Source: Neobacillus drentensis NBRC 102427 (GTDB lineage Bacteria > Bacillota > Bacilli > Bacillales > Cytobacillaceae). From it: 64,000 nt of DNA. The DNA is taken from the NCBI RefSeq assembly GCF_001591445.1, contig NZ_BCUX01000020.1, positions 1-64,000 of the forward strand, read 5' to 3'. The position numbers and the translations under genes were made by a program. Shown here piece by piece: positions 34,046-42,696 of this stretch; position 1 is the stretch's first letter, and the number at the start of each line of letters is the position of its first letter. The notes under the pieces are model-generated. The model saw nothing but the letters and a program-made list of their open reading frames with translations. It ran no database searches and was not told the origin of the DNA.

Positions 34046-34067
34046 TATTTTTCCTCGAAAAAACAAG
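34046..34067. repeat. Left copy of a 22-bp perfect direct repeat flanking the sugar island
   Basis: The 22 bases at 34046-34067, with core TTTTTCCTCGAAAAAA, recur identically at 43859-43880. The next bases are also similar (GTGCAG here, CTACAG there). Both copies lie in intergenic DNA exactly at the two ends of the LacI-to-ABC-transporter block. The core holds a short inverted repeat, TTTTTC-CTC-GAAAAA. It may mark an insertion junction. Confidence 0.85.
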
Positions 34068-34242
34068 GTGCAGTGGTACCGCCAATATATCCCGTTATCC
34101 TAAGTTCATGACCTTACCAAAGGATTCAATCGGATTATTAGTATATTAAATTAGAGTAAACCAAGGATAGAAGATTGTTTTAAACAGACTAAGTAATTCC
34201 TACTTGAATTGACAGATTAAATTAAAGAATGATATGATTTTG

Positions 34243-34256
34243 GAAATCGGTTACGT
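34243..34256. promoter_or_regulatory. LacI-type operator upstream of the island regulator
   Basis: GAAATCGGTTACGT is the reverse complement of ACGTAACCGATTTC. It matches, on one half strongly, the three palindromes at 37259, 37390 and 37502. It lies 67 bases before the regulator start and suggests autoregulation. Confidence 0.6.
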
Positions 34257-34322
34257 AAAAGATATACATGTGTTCATATTATTTTTATCGTAACATATGT
34301 AACGTTCGCGGAGGTAGTACAA

Positions 34323-35315
34323 TTGACTACAATTAGAGATGTTGCTGCTAAAGCAGGAGTTTCTACAGCAACTGTGTCAAGAATTATTAATAATAAAGGT
34401 CAGGCAACTCCTGAAACGGTTGCTAGAGTACATGCCATTATTAAGGAATTAGGTTATAAACCAAATGTGGTTGCACGTAGTTTAACAAGTCGAAAATCTA
34501 ACACGATTGCTTTACTTGTTCCTACTATAAGTAACCCCTTTTTTCCTGAATTAGCACGAGGGGCCGAAGATGTAGCGAATTCTTACGGTTTAAATATCTT
34601 TCTTTGTAATACGGATGATGAACGAGAGAAGGTAAACAATTATCTTGTTTCTCTGCAAGAAAGATATGTAGATGGAGTTATTATAAATTCTCTTAACTTG
34701 ACTAATGAAGATTTAAAGGAACTTCATTCTAATGGGATTCCTGTTGTTACACTTGACAGAACCTTCTCAACTCATGAATTTTCTTCTATAATAGTTAAAC
34801 ATCGAATAGGAGCCCAGGTGGCTACGAAGCATCTAATTGATATTGGATGTAAACGAATTGGATTGATTCGAGGACCAGAAGATGATTTTACAGCTGTTCA
34901 GAGAATGTGGGGATATAGGGATTATGTAAAAGAATTTGATTGGTTTGATCAAAGTTGGATTGCTCTTGGAGATTTTAGTGTAAAAAGTGGTTACCTTTGT
35001 ATGAAAGAACTGTTCCAGCGTCATCCGGATATAGATGGAGTCTTTGCTTCCAATGATTTGATGGCCATTGGCTTATTAAAAGCTGCTCATGAATGGGGGC
35101 GTAAGGTACCAGATGAATTGGCAATTATAGGATTCGATGGAATTGACATGACGCAATATACTAACCCGCCTATCTCTACCATTAAACAACCAATCTATGA
35201 AATGGGGAAAATGGCAATGGAAGAACTAATTAGATTAAGTCGAGAACCAGAATCCGATTCCCGTAAGATGGAACTCGATGTAGAACTAATTCTACGTGAA
35301 TCTTCTATGCGATAA
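34323..35315 (+). CDS. LacI-family transcriptional regulator of the sugar island
   Basis: A 330-residue sugar-responsive repressor. The N-terminal helix-turn-helix TTIRDVAAKAGVSTATVSRI and hinge (KPNVVARSLTSRKS) are followed by a periplasmic-binding-protein-like effector domain from about residue 60 (IALLVPTISNPFFPELARGAE). The LacI-typical GVFASNDLMAIG and the C-terminal IIGFDGIDMTQYTNPPISTI are both present. TTG 34323 follows GGAGGT by 7 bases. It probably binds the ACGTAACCGRTTACRT palindromes found upstream of itself and between the divergent island genes. A two-way terminator separates it from the convergent kinase gene. Confidence 0.92.
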   Translation: MTTIRDVAAKAGVSTATVSRIINNKGQATPETVARVHAIIKELGYKPNVVARSLTSRKSNTIALLVPTISNPFFPELARGAEDVANSYGLNIFLCNTDDEREKVNNYLVSLQERYVDGVIINSLNLTNEDLKELHSNGIPVVTLDRTFSTHEFSSIIVKHRIGAQVATKHLIDIGCKRIGLIRGPEDDFTAVQRMWGYRDYVKEFDWFDQSWIALGDFSVKSGYLCMKELFQRHPDIDGVFASNDLMAIGLLKAAHEWGRKVPDELAIIGFDGIDMTQYTNPPISTIKQPIYEMGKMAMEELIRLSREPESDSRKMELDVELILRESSMR

Positions 35316-35333
35316 AACGAATGTAGGTAATAA

Positions 35334-35363
35334 AAAAGACTCCTAACAGATAGGAGTCTTTTT
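35334..35363. terminator. Bidirectional terminator between regulator and kinase genes
   Basis: AAAAGACTCCTA pairs perfectly with TAGGAGTCTTTT around ACAGA. The A and T runs on the two sides allow it to end both the LacI gene (+) and the kinase gene (-). Confidence 0.88.
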
Positions 35364-35451
35364 AGTAGTTGAATAACTTTTTAGTGATCATTCTTTCTGA
35401 ACGGTTTGTGTGAAAGCTGCGCTGTTGTTAGTTTAGTAATAATCGACTAAT

Positions 35452-36405
35452 TTATGCTTGTACTACTTCTAATAAATAATGTGAAAGTCCTCTCTCTGCA
35501 CAAAATTCATTTACCTTCTCTATAGTTGGAACTCCGTCCTGTGCACCTTGCTTTGTTACTTTTAAAGCGGCTACAATGGTTGCAAATTTCACTGCCGCAA
35601 CGAGGCCTGCTCCATCAGCAATTGCAGAACCAATTGCTCCGGCAAATGAGTCTCCTGCCCCAACAGTGTCCACTGCTGTCACTTGAATAGCTTGGATATA
35701 TTCTGTTTTTCCACTTTCATAAACTAAAGATCCTTTGTCGCCCATTTTAATGATGGAGTTTTTCACACCCATTCGATTAAAATATTCGGCTGCTTGATGA
35801 GCAGAATCTAAATCTATGACATTAATGCCAGTTAGTTGTTTTGTTTCCTGTTTATTCGGAACGATTAAATCTGCATATTGCAACGCCCGTTTTGTAATAC
35901 CATCTGCTGGTGCTGGATCTAAAACAACAAACATGCCTTTATTTCTTGCTTGAATCATTGACTCAATTACTGCTTCTTCAGGAATCTCCATCTGTACGAG
36001 TAATACTTTACTATTATTGATTTTGGAGAAAGCATCTTGAATATCCTTTGCCGTTAATTCATCATTTGCGCCTTTAACGACAAGCATTGTATTCTCGGCT
36101 GTATGATCAATTGTAATAATCGCACATCCAGTAGAATTTTCTTGTACTCGCTTTACACAAGATGTATTGATTCCGTTATCTTTCATAGATTTAATCATAG
36201 TATCACCATATAAATCAGTGCCGATCGAACCGATCATATGCACTTTTTTCCCTAAGCGTGCACTTGCAACAGCCTGATTTGCCCCTTTTCCTCCTGGAAG
36301 TGTCACCATCTTCTTTCCAAAAATAGTTTCCCCTTGGTTCGGATAATGGTTCGTAAAGGCAACGATGTCAACATTTATACTTCCAACTACGGTTATCTCT
36401 TCCAT
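35452..36405 (-). CDS. rbsK: PfkB-family carbohydrate kinase, ribokinase-like
   Basis: Predicted to phosphorylate a pentose or ketohexose. Ribokinase signatures are present: VVGSINVDIVAF at the N-terminus, LPGGKGANQAVASARLG (residues 39-55) and the C-terminal DTVGAGDSFAGAIGSA with the catalytic Asp. The protein is 317 residues. I chose ATG 36405, 8 bases after TGGAG; the in-frame GTG at 36414 overlaps this site. It is downstream of the AlsE-like epimerase gene by 16 bases and shares its transcript. The substrate may be D-allulose or ribose; the context points to a 6-phosphorylated ketose. Confidence 0.85.
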   Translation of the reverse strand: MEEITVVGSINVDIVAFTNHYPNQGETIFGKKMVTLPGGKGANQAVASARLGKKVHMIGSIGTDLYGDTMIKSMKDNGINTSCVKRVQENSTGCAIITIDHTAENTMLVVKGANDELTAKDIQDAFSKINNSKVLLVQMEIPEEAVIESMIQARNKGMFVVLDPAPADGITKRALQYADLIVPNKQETKQLTGINVIDLDSAHQAAEYFNRMGVKNSIIKMGDKGSLVYESGKTEYIQAIQVTAVDTVGAGDSFAGAIGSAIADGAGLVAAVKFATIVAALKVTKQGAQDGVPTIEKVNEFCAERGLSHYLLEVVQA

Positions 36406-36421
36406 TACTACCACTCCACAT

Positions 36422-37117
36422 TCACTTAAGATTTGCTTCGAATTGATTTTCTTTTTGACTTGTGATAAATTCCTTTAATTTTGTAACAGCTTCCTCAAAC
36501 GTGATCTCTGGTTTGAATAAAGATGACGTACCACAAACGAGCATGTTCGCTCCGTTTTCTAAAACTCCAGGAATCGTTTCATACCCAATATTTCCGTCAA
36601 CTTGAATATCAATGTTATAGCCTTCACTATCAATCATACGTTTTAAATCTTTTACCTTTTTATACATTAAAGGAATGAATTTTTGACCAGCAAATCCAGG
36701 GTTAACAGTCATAACAGTAACGTAATCTACTACATCTAAAACATATTTAAGTTCTTCAATTGGTGAAGACGGATTTAAAGCAACTCCTGCTTTTAACCCG
36801 TTATTACGAATTGTTTGTAATGTTCTTTGTAAATGCTCTGTTGCTTCGGCATGAACAGAAATCATATCAGCACCCACGTCGATAAAAGTATCTAAGTGGA
36901 TTTCAGGGTTTTTAACCATTAAATGGACATCAAATGGTTTGTTTGTGTAAGGTTTTATACTCTTAATCAAATCAGGCCCCATTGTAAAATTTGGAACAAA
37001 GCTTCCATCCATTACATCTAGATGAAAAAAATCAACTCCTGCCTGATCAAGTCTTATTACAGTTTCTTTTAAAACTCCCATATCTGCACACATTAAAGAC
37101 GGACCAATTAAAGTCAT
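36422..37117 (-). CDS. alsE: Ribulose/allulose-phosphate 3-epimerase family protein (AlsE-like)
   Basis: A TIM-barrel epimerase of the Rpe superfamily. It has the SLMCADMG opening, FHLDVMDGSFVPNFTMGP with metal-binding His/Asp, DVHLMVKNPE, and VMTVNPGFAGQKFIPLMY. By eye it is closer to E. coli AlsE (D-allulose-6-phosphate 3-epimerase, also 231 residues), which shares the SLMC start and VMTV-PGFAGQ-FIP segment, than to housekeeping Rpe. It would give fructose-6-phosphate from allulose-6-phosphate. It is the first gene of the leftward epimerase-kinase unit, facing the operator-rich divergent region. Confidence 0.78.
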   Translation of the reverse strand: MTLIGPSLMCADMGVLKETVIRLDQAGVDFFHLDVMDGSFVPNFTMGPDLIKSIKPYTNKPFDVHLMVKNPEIHLDTFIDVGADMISVHAEATEHLQRTLQTIRNNGLKAGVALNPSSPIEELKYVLDVVDYVTVMTVNPGFAGQKFIPLMYKKVKDLKRMIDSEGYNIDIQVDGNIGYETIPGVLENGANMLVCGTSSLFKPEITFEEAVTKLKEFITSQKENQFEANLK

Positions 37118-37258
37118 AATATTATAGCCTCCTGATTATATTGGTGAAAATTTTTAAGTATAGGTTTTGAATAGTTTGAGTTCTACGATAACCTTCACCT
37201 TTGTTGCATTTGTTACATTTATTTCAGAGATAGTGGTTAAAAATCATATTAATCATGA

Positions 37259-37274
37259 ACGTAACCGATTACAT
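37259..37274. promoter_or_regulatory. LacI-type operator B in the divergent region
   Basis: ACGTAACCGATTACAT, a near-palindrome with the central C-G step typical of LacI/GalR operators. It lies 142 bases upstream of the AlsE-like gene. Confidence 0.7.
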
Positions 37275-37389
37275 GAATGTTATCATTCTTTAATTTGTTT
37301 TGTCAAACAGGAAATTTAATTGAATTCGCACCCAATAAACCTCCTGTTTATATGAATAAATACCATTTTTTATAATTAGAAAAAAATAT

Positions 37390-37406
37390 TCGTAACCGGT
37401 TGCGTT
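37390..37406. promoter_or_regulatory. LacI-type operator C in the divergent region
   Basis: TCGTAACCGGTTGCGTT contains the perfect core AACCGGTT and matches operators B and D. It is midway between the divergent transcripts. Confidence 0.7.
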
Positions 37407-37501
37407 GGAAAATAGGATATGCTAGTATATTGATTAAGATTTATCTTGTAATAACCGTATAAATTAAGAGGTTATGGATATTTATATTTTTTTGACCCTT
37501 T

Positions 37502-37517
37502 ACGTAATCGGTTACAT
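37502..37517. promoter_or_regulatory. LacI-type operator D in the divergent region
   Basis: ACGTAATCGGTTACAT is the reverse complement form of operator B. It lies about 60 bases before the dehydrogenase stub and probably controls the rightward transcript. Confidence 0.7.
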
Positions 37518-37575
37518 CGTTATTATTGAAGATATGATTTTTCATATTTATTAAGGTCTTTTTAGGGGGGGGGAA

Positions 37576-37626
37576 ATGAGTGAAAAAAGAATAGTGCTCA
37601 TTACAGGTGGAATGATTATGTACTAA
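37576..37626 (+). pseudogene. Remnant of a short-chain dehydrogenase gene, 16 codons
   Basis: ATG 37576, directly behind a nine-G Shine-Dalgarno tract (37565-37573), opens MSEKRIVLITGG. That is the first beta strand and the start of the glycine-rich NAD loop of short-chain dehydrogenases. After four more residues a TAA follows, and no further dehydrogenase sequence is seen before the permease gene. It appears to be the 5' stub of a deleted polyol dehydrogenase with promoter, operator and ribosome site preserved. The region from 37627 to 37700 shows no other coding signal. Confidence 0.55.
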
Positions 37627-37711
37627 AATTATTTATTTTTACTTGAGAAGAATTTCAATTATAAAAAATAGATTTAAAATTTAGTAATTAGCTTCTGAGG
37701 AGGAATTCATT

Positions 37712-39007
37712 ATGAAAAATGTAAGCGCACTACCTAATCCAGAACAAAAAACGATTTTAGGAATGCCTGTAGCACTTTTTTGGGGATTTATTGCAATTAT
37801 GATCTTTATGACAGGAGACGGTATTGAGCAAGCATTTCTATCAAAACAAATTGTAGAAATGGGATTTACTGCCGGACAATCAGCTATGGTCTTTACTATA
37901 TACGGTGTCACTGTAGCGATTGGATCATGGTTAGCAGCTTTATTTGCTGATATTTGGGGACCAAGACGTACCATGTTAGTTGGACTAATTATATGGGTCT
38001 TGTTTCACGTTGGTTTTATCACACTTGGCACAGTTCCAGAAAATCTAAATATGATGATGGTTATGTATGGATTACGTGGATTTGGTTTCCCGTTATTCGC
38101 TTATTCATTTGTTGTTTGGATAGCTTATGCTACACCACATAAAAAACTTCCTACAGCAATGGGGTGGTTCTGGTTTGCCCATTCATTAGGTATTGGCGTA
38201 TTCGGTTCTTACATGCCGAGCTTCACCATCCCTGCTATAGGCTATAACGGATCACTTTGGTTAGGATTAATTTTTGTCATAATTGGTGGATTAGTTGGAG
38301 TTCTTATGACAAAAGGAAACTATGAAAAACCAAAAGATGAGAATCCATCAGAAACGATTAAGAATGGCTTTACGATACTATTTACTAATAAAAAGATTGC
38401 GATTGCATCTGCAGTAAGGATTATTAATCAATTGGCTGTTTATGGTTTTGTTGTGGCGATGCCATTGTTTTTAACAAGCGAGGAAGTTGGTTTTACTACA
38501 TCTCAATGGCTACAAATATGGGGTGCTATGTACTTAGTTAATATTTTCTTTAATTTATTCTGGGGTTTTGTTGCTAGCAAAATGGCATGGCACAAAGTTG
38601 TTCAATATTTTGGTTGTATCGGAGTAGCGATTTCTTGTTTACTATTCTATTACGTACCAATCACTTTTGGTCCTAATTTTTGGTTAATGGTATGTGTCTC
38701 AGGTTTCTTTGGAGCAGTTCTTGGTGCATTTGCTCAAATGTCCGCGATCTTTGCAGCAATTGATCCAGAAAACAGAGGGGCAGCAATGTCGATTCATAAC
38801 CTTTCTGCCGGATTAAGTCAATTTATTGCACCAGCTTTAGCTGGTATTCTATATACAATGCTCGGAACAGAAGGATTAGTTTGGTCCTTAGCAGGATTTT
38901 ATTTATTAGGATTTGTTCTTGCAAATTTCCTAAAAATAGAACAAGAAGGACCTGCAGTTAAGAGAGAGAACAGTGATCCTGTAGGAAATAAGGCATTAAA
39001 TGCTTAA
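37712..39007 (+). CDS. MFS polyol permease, RbtT/DalT type
   Basis: A 431-residue major facilitator with 12 predicted membrane helices. It closely follows the ribitol/D-arabinitol permease pattern: ALFWGFIAIMIFMTGDGIEQ in helix 1, ADIWGPRRTM in the 2-3 loop, YGLRGFGFPLFAYSFVVWI, and GWFWFAHSLGIGVFGSYMPS. GAGGAGG lies 8-10 bases upstream of ATG 37712. It likely takes up a sugar alcohol by proton symport. It is the first intact gene of the rightward island operon, followed by the ABC transporter genes. The absence of a polyol dehydrogenase nearby fits the stub just upstream. Confidence 0.88.
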   Translation: MKNVSALPNPEQKTILGMPVALFWGFIAIMIFMTGDGIEQAFLSKQIVEMGFTAGQSAMVFTIYGVTVAIGSWLAALFADIWGPRRTMLVGLIIWVLFHVGFITLGTVPENLNMMMVMYGLRGFGFPLFAYSFVVWIAYATPHKKLPTAMGWFWFAHSLGIGVFGSYMPSFTIPAIGYNGSLWLGLIFVIIGGLVGVLMTKGNYEKPKDENPSETIKNGFTILFTNKKIAIASAVRIINQLAVYGFVVAMPLFLTSEEVGFTTSQWLQIWGAMYLVNIFFNLFWGFVASKMAWHKVVQYFGCIGVAISCLLFYYVPITFGPNFWLMVCVSGFFGAVLGAFAQMSAIFAAIDPENRGAAMSIHNLSAGLSQFIAPALAGILYTMLGTEGLVWSLAGFYLLGFVLANFLKIEQEGPAVKRENSDPVGNKALNA

Positions 39008-39098
39008 GTCATAAATTAAAAGGCTTATCCAGGGAGGAACTAGTTTGAAGTAAAGTGATGGAAGAAAGAAATTAAAATGGATTTAGAGGAGGGGTTTG

Positions 39099-40664
39099 AT
39101 GTCTAAGTATATACTGCAAATGAACCATATTAGCAAAACATTCCCAGGTGTAAAAGCCCTTGATAATGTAAAGCTTGAGATAGAACCAGGAGAAGTTCAT
39201 GCCTTAATAGGTGAAAATGGAGCGGGTAAATCAACGCTTATCAAAATTCTAGCAGGAATCTATGATGCTGACCCAGGTGCAGAGTTTTATTTTGAAGGCA
39301 GAGAAGCTGATATTAAAAAACCAATTGATGCTACTTTAAAAGGTATTTCAATAATCTATCAAGATTTAAGTTTATTCCCTAACCTCTCTGTAGCAGAAAA
39401 TATTTTTATAGGTAGAGATAGTAATAGTAACAGCCTAAAAAAGGTTAATTGGAAACATATCGAAGAGATTGCTGAAAGCGCATTAAAAGAATTAGACGTT
39501 CAAATTGATTTGAATTTACCAGTCGAAAAGCTAAGCATTGCCCAACAACAATTAATCGAAATCGCTAGGGCCTTGGCGTTTGAAGCGAAATTAATTGTAA
39601 TGGATGAACCTACATCATCACTTTCTGCTGGAGAGGTAGAAAAGCTATATAAAGTAATAAATAATCTTAAACAAAAGGGTATCTCAATTATATTTGTAAG
39701 TCATAAGCTAAAAGAGCTCTTTACCGTTTCCGATCGGTTTACTGTCCTACGTGATGGAAAGTATGTGGGAACATATGAAAGTAAAGAACTCAATGAAGAT
39801 AAATTAATTAATTTAATGGTAGGCAGACAAGTATTATATGAAAAAAATAAAGGCGGAATCCAAATTGGTCAAACAGTATTTGAGGTTAAATGTTTGTCCA
39901 AGGAGGGTAATTTTAAGGATATTTCTTTTGAATTAAAGCAGGGAGAGGTTATAGGTATTACTGGTCTCATGGGATCAGGACGTACTGAACTCGCTCAAGC
40001 TATATTTGGAATCAATACTCCAGTTACAGGTGAAATAAAAATTAATGGTGAGAGTGTCACAATCAAGTCTTCTGAAGATGCTGTAAAAAAGGGAATTGCC
40101 TATATTCCTGAAAGCAGGAAGACTCAGGGGTTAATTCTAGAACAATCTATCATCAATAACATCTCACTTCCAGTTTTAAAAACTTTACGAAACGCATTCG
40201 GATTAATTAGTCGTAAAAAAGAGGTTGACTTGGCTAATCACTATATTAAAACTTTAGATGTCCGGCCGGCATTGCCTAATTTGAAAACTGGTAAAATGTC
40301 AGGCGGAAACCAACAAAAAGTAGTTATTGGAAAATGGTTATCAACAAAACCAAAGCTTTTAATTATTGATGAGCCTACCAATGGTATTGATATCGGTGCA
40401 AAAACTGAAATCCATAAACTTTTAAGGAAGCTTGCTTCAGAAGGTATGGGAGTAATTGTAATTTCATCAGAACTTCCTGAAGTATTAGCAGTTAGTGATC
40501 GTATTATAGTAATGAGGCATGGAAGAATAGCTGGTGAACTAGCTATTGAAGAAGCAACACAAGAAAATATCATGAATTACGCTTTGCTTGGATCCAAAGT
40601 ATCAAAAGAGAACAAAAACCAAGGCAAAGGAAAAGTGATAGTTGAAAGCGGGGTGTCGATGTGA
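39099..40664 (+). CDS. Sugar ABC transporter ATPase with two nucleotide-binding domains (RbsA/LsrA type)
   Basis: Energises import by the two permeases that follow. The 521-residue protein has two ABC domains. The first has Walker A GENGAGKST, LSIAQQQLIEIARAL and VMDEPTSSL; the second has the degenerate Walker GLMGSGRTEL, MSGGNQQKVVIGKWL and IIDEPTNGIDIGAKTE. This asymmetric tandem form is typical of the carbohydrate uptake transporter-2 family. ATG 39099 lies just after GAGGAGGGG. The gene order ATPase-permease-permease-binding protein equals lsrACDB. The substrate is not shown by this subunit. Confidence 0.92.
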   Translation: MSKYILQMNHISKTFPGVKALDNVKLEIEPGEVHALIGENGAGKSTLIKILAGIYDADPGAEFYFEGREADIKKPIDATLKGISIIYQDLSLFPNLSVAENIFIGRDSNSNSLKKVNWKHIEEIAESALKELDVQIDLNLPVEKLSIAQQQLIEIARALAFEAKLIVMDEPTSSLSAGEVEKLYKVINNLKQKGISIIFVSHKLKELFTVSDRFTVLRDGKYVGTYESKELNEDKLINLMVGRQVLYEKNKGGIQIGQTVFEVKCLSKEGNFKDISFELKQGEVIGITGLMGSGRTELAQAIFGINTPVTGEIKINGESVTIKSSEDAVKKGIAYIPESRKTQGLILEQSIINNISLPVLKTLRNAFGLISRKKEVDLANHYIKTLDVRPALPNLKTGKMSGGNQQKVVIGKWLSTKPKLLIIDEPTNGIDIGAKTEIHKLLRKLASEGMGVIVISSELPEVLAVSDRIIVMRHGRIAGELAIEEATQENIMNYALLGSKVSKENKNQGKGKVIVESGVSM

Positions 40665-41644
40665 AATCAATCCTTAAATCAAAAGAAATGAGTATTGCTT
40701 TGATTATAGTCATGCTTTCGATCGTACTGTCTTTTATAAGCCCTGTATTCTTTACCTTTGAGAATATTACGGACATCTTAAAAGGAAACGCTGTCCTTGG
40801 TATATTAGCGATTGGTATGACGCTCGTCATTATTACAGGTGGAATTGACGTATCAGTTGCAGCTGTCACTACGGCAGTCATTGTTATTCTTGGTAAAATC
40901 CTGGTTTTCTTACCAGATAGTCCTATATCAATCGTTTTAATGTTTATTATCGCACCGTTAATAGGGGTTATTTTGGGAGCATTGAATGGAATGCTAGTTT
41001 CTAAGATTCAAATTCCAGCTATTGTGGTGACTCTAGGTACAATGAGTATGATCAATGGGATTATTTTATACATTACAAATGGGCAATATCTAAACAGTAC
41101 TAGTTTTCCAAAAATATTTGTAAAATTTGCAAATTTCGAGATCTTTGGTATCTCTATATTAATCATTCTTTTCGCTCTTATTTCAATCGGAGCATGGTAT
41201 TTATTGAAGTATACGGTAATCGGACGTGAAGTATTAGCTATAGGTGGTAATAAAGAGTCTTCCATCCGTGCGGGAATTAACTTTGATAAAGTTCAAATTT
41301 TTGTATACGGTTTTATGGGACTTTTGGCTGGCGTAGCAGCTATTGCCCAGTTGTCCTATACAAAAGCTGTAGATCCTAATGGACTTCTTGGCTTTGAAAT
41401 GCAAGTTATTGCTGCAGTTGTTCTAGGTGGTGCCAATATCATGGGTGGCCGTGGAACAATTATTGGAACTTTTTTAGGTGTTCTATTATTAGGAATCATG
41501 CAAAATGGCCTAATCTTAGCGCATATTGATGTTTTCTGGCAAAAAGTAGTTGTTGGGGCAATTATATTGTTAGCTGTTACATTCGATCAGATTCAATATA
41601 AACGGTCAAAGGATAAGCTGGCAAAAATTGAAGTAGAAGCATGA
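40661..41644 (+). CDS. Sugar ABC transporter permease 1 (RbsC/LsrC type)
   Basis: A 327-residue integral membrane permease with 8-10 predicted helices. The family motif GMTLVIITGGIDVSVAA occurs near residue 47 and VVLGGANIMGGRGT near residue 255, both typical of RbsC-like proteins. GTG 40661 overlaps the ATPase stop by four bases, so they are translated together. It differs clearly from the second permease, which suggests a heterodimer as in LsrC-LsrD or RhaP-RhaQ. Confidence 0.9.
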   Translation: MKSILKSKEMSIALIIVMLSIVLSFISPVFFTFENITDILKGNAVLGILAIGMTLVIITGGIDVSVAAVTTAVIVILGKILVFLPDSPISIVLMFIIAPLIGVILGALNGMLVSKIQIPAIVVTLGTMSMINGIILYITNGQYLNSTSFPKIFVKFANFEIFGISILIILFALISIGAWYLLKYTVIGREVLAIGGNKESSIRAGINFDKVQIFVYGFMGLLAGVAAIAQLSYTKAVDPNGLLGFEMQVIAAVVLGGANIMGGRGTIIGTFLGVLLLGIMQNGLILAHIDVFWQKVVVGAIILLAVTFDQIQYKRSKDKLAKIEVEA

Positions 41645-41660
41645 GGAAGGGGTGAATATT

Positions 41661-42632
41661 TTGAAAGGGTTATCAAAGGAAAGTGTTTTAGGTTTAATTG
41701 CTTTGGTGTTGACTATTGGAATGTGCATTATTGCACCAGGTTTCTTAAGCCAACAAAATATTAGTAATATGCTGTTTCAAATTCCTGAATTTGGTTTGAT
41801 CGCATTAGGGATGATGGTGGTTATCGTAACAGGTGGGATCAATCTTTCGATAACATATTCAGCAGCCCTATCAGGTGTAGCTATTGCAATTATGCAAAGT
41901 CATGGATACTCGATTTTAATTTCCATTCTTGTTGGATTAGTTGTTGGTTTATTGTGTGGATTTATTAATGGATTCATAGTATCCAAGATTGGTGTTTCTG
42001 CCATTCTCGTTACATTAGGAACAATGACTTTATTTGAAGGTGTAATCCTAACGATAACAAAAGGTAATTCTATTTCTGGTTTTAGCGAAGCTTATAGCTT
42101 AATTGGGAATGGTTATTACATGGGCTTAGTTCCTTTATCACTACTAATCTTCGTGATTTTCGCTGTCTTGACCGCTATTCTAATGAATAAATCAAAATGG
42201 GGCCGTAATGTATACATGTTGGGAAGTAACCCAATTGCTACTTTGTTTTCAGGTGTAAATACTAACAAAGTTCTAATGGGAGTTTATTTATATTCTGCCC
42301 TACTTGCAGCTGTGGCATCCATTATCATGACATCCAGATATAATATGGCAAAGGTTGACCTTGGATCTTCTTACCTATTACAAAGTGTTTCAGCAGCTGT
42401 TTTAGGAGGGACTGACATTCAGGGTGGCTATGGAAAGGTAATGGGAACTATTTACGCTGTTATAATTTTCCAAGTACTTTCAAGTGGATTAAATTTATTA
42501 GAGGTTCCTCGTTCTATTGTAGGGATCATTATGGGAGCCATCCTAATACTAGTATTAATTCTTAATTTTGTTAAAGCAAAAGTAGATGAGAAATCTCAGA
42601 AAAAAGCACAACAAGAAACGTTAGTAGCTTAA
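41661..42632 (+). CDS. Sugar ABC transporter permease 2 (RbsC/LsrD type)
   Basis: Second permease, 323 residues from TTG 41661, which stands about 7 bases after AAGGGGTG; an in-frame GTG at 41652 lies inside that site. Motifs are GMMVVIVTGGINLSITYSAA near residue 50, SKIGVSAILVTLGTMTLFEG and AVLGGTDIQGGYGKV near the C-terminal end. It has about nine membrane segments. It is 16 bases after the first permease and 64 bases before the binding-protein gene. Confidence 0.88.
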   Translation: MKGLSKESVLGLIALVLTIGMCIIAPGFLSQQNISNMLFQIPEFGLIALGMMVVIVTGGINLSITYSAALSGVAIAIMQSHGYSILISILVGLVVGLLCGFINGFIVSKIGVSAILVTLGTMTLFEGVILTITKGNSISGFSEAYSLIGNGYYMGLVPLSLLIFVIFAVLTAILMNKSKWGRNVYMLGSNPIATLFSGVNTNKVLMGVYLYSALLAAVASIIMTSRYNMAKVDLGSSYLLQSVSAAVLGGTDIQGGYGKVMGTIYAVIIFQVLSSGLNLLEVPRSIVGIIMGAILILVLILNFVKAKVDEKSQKKAQQETLVA

Positions 42633-42696
42633 GGGAGAATTCTGAAAATTATTTCAGATGAACCATAAATTATCTTAGTAAAGAGGGGGAATTATA

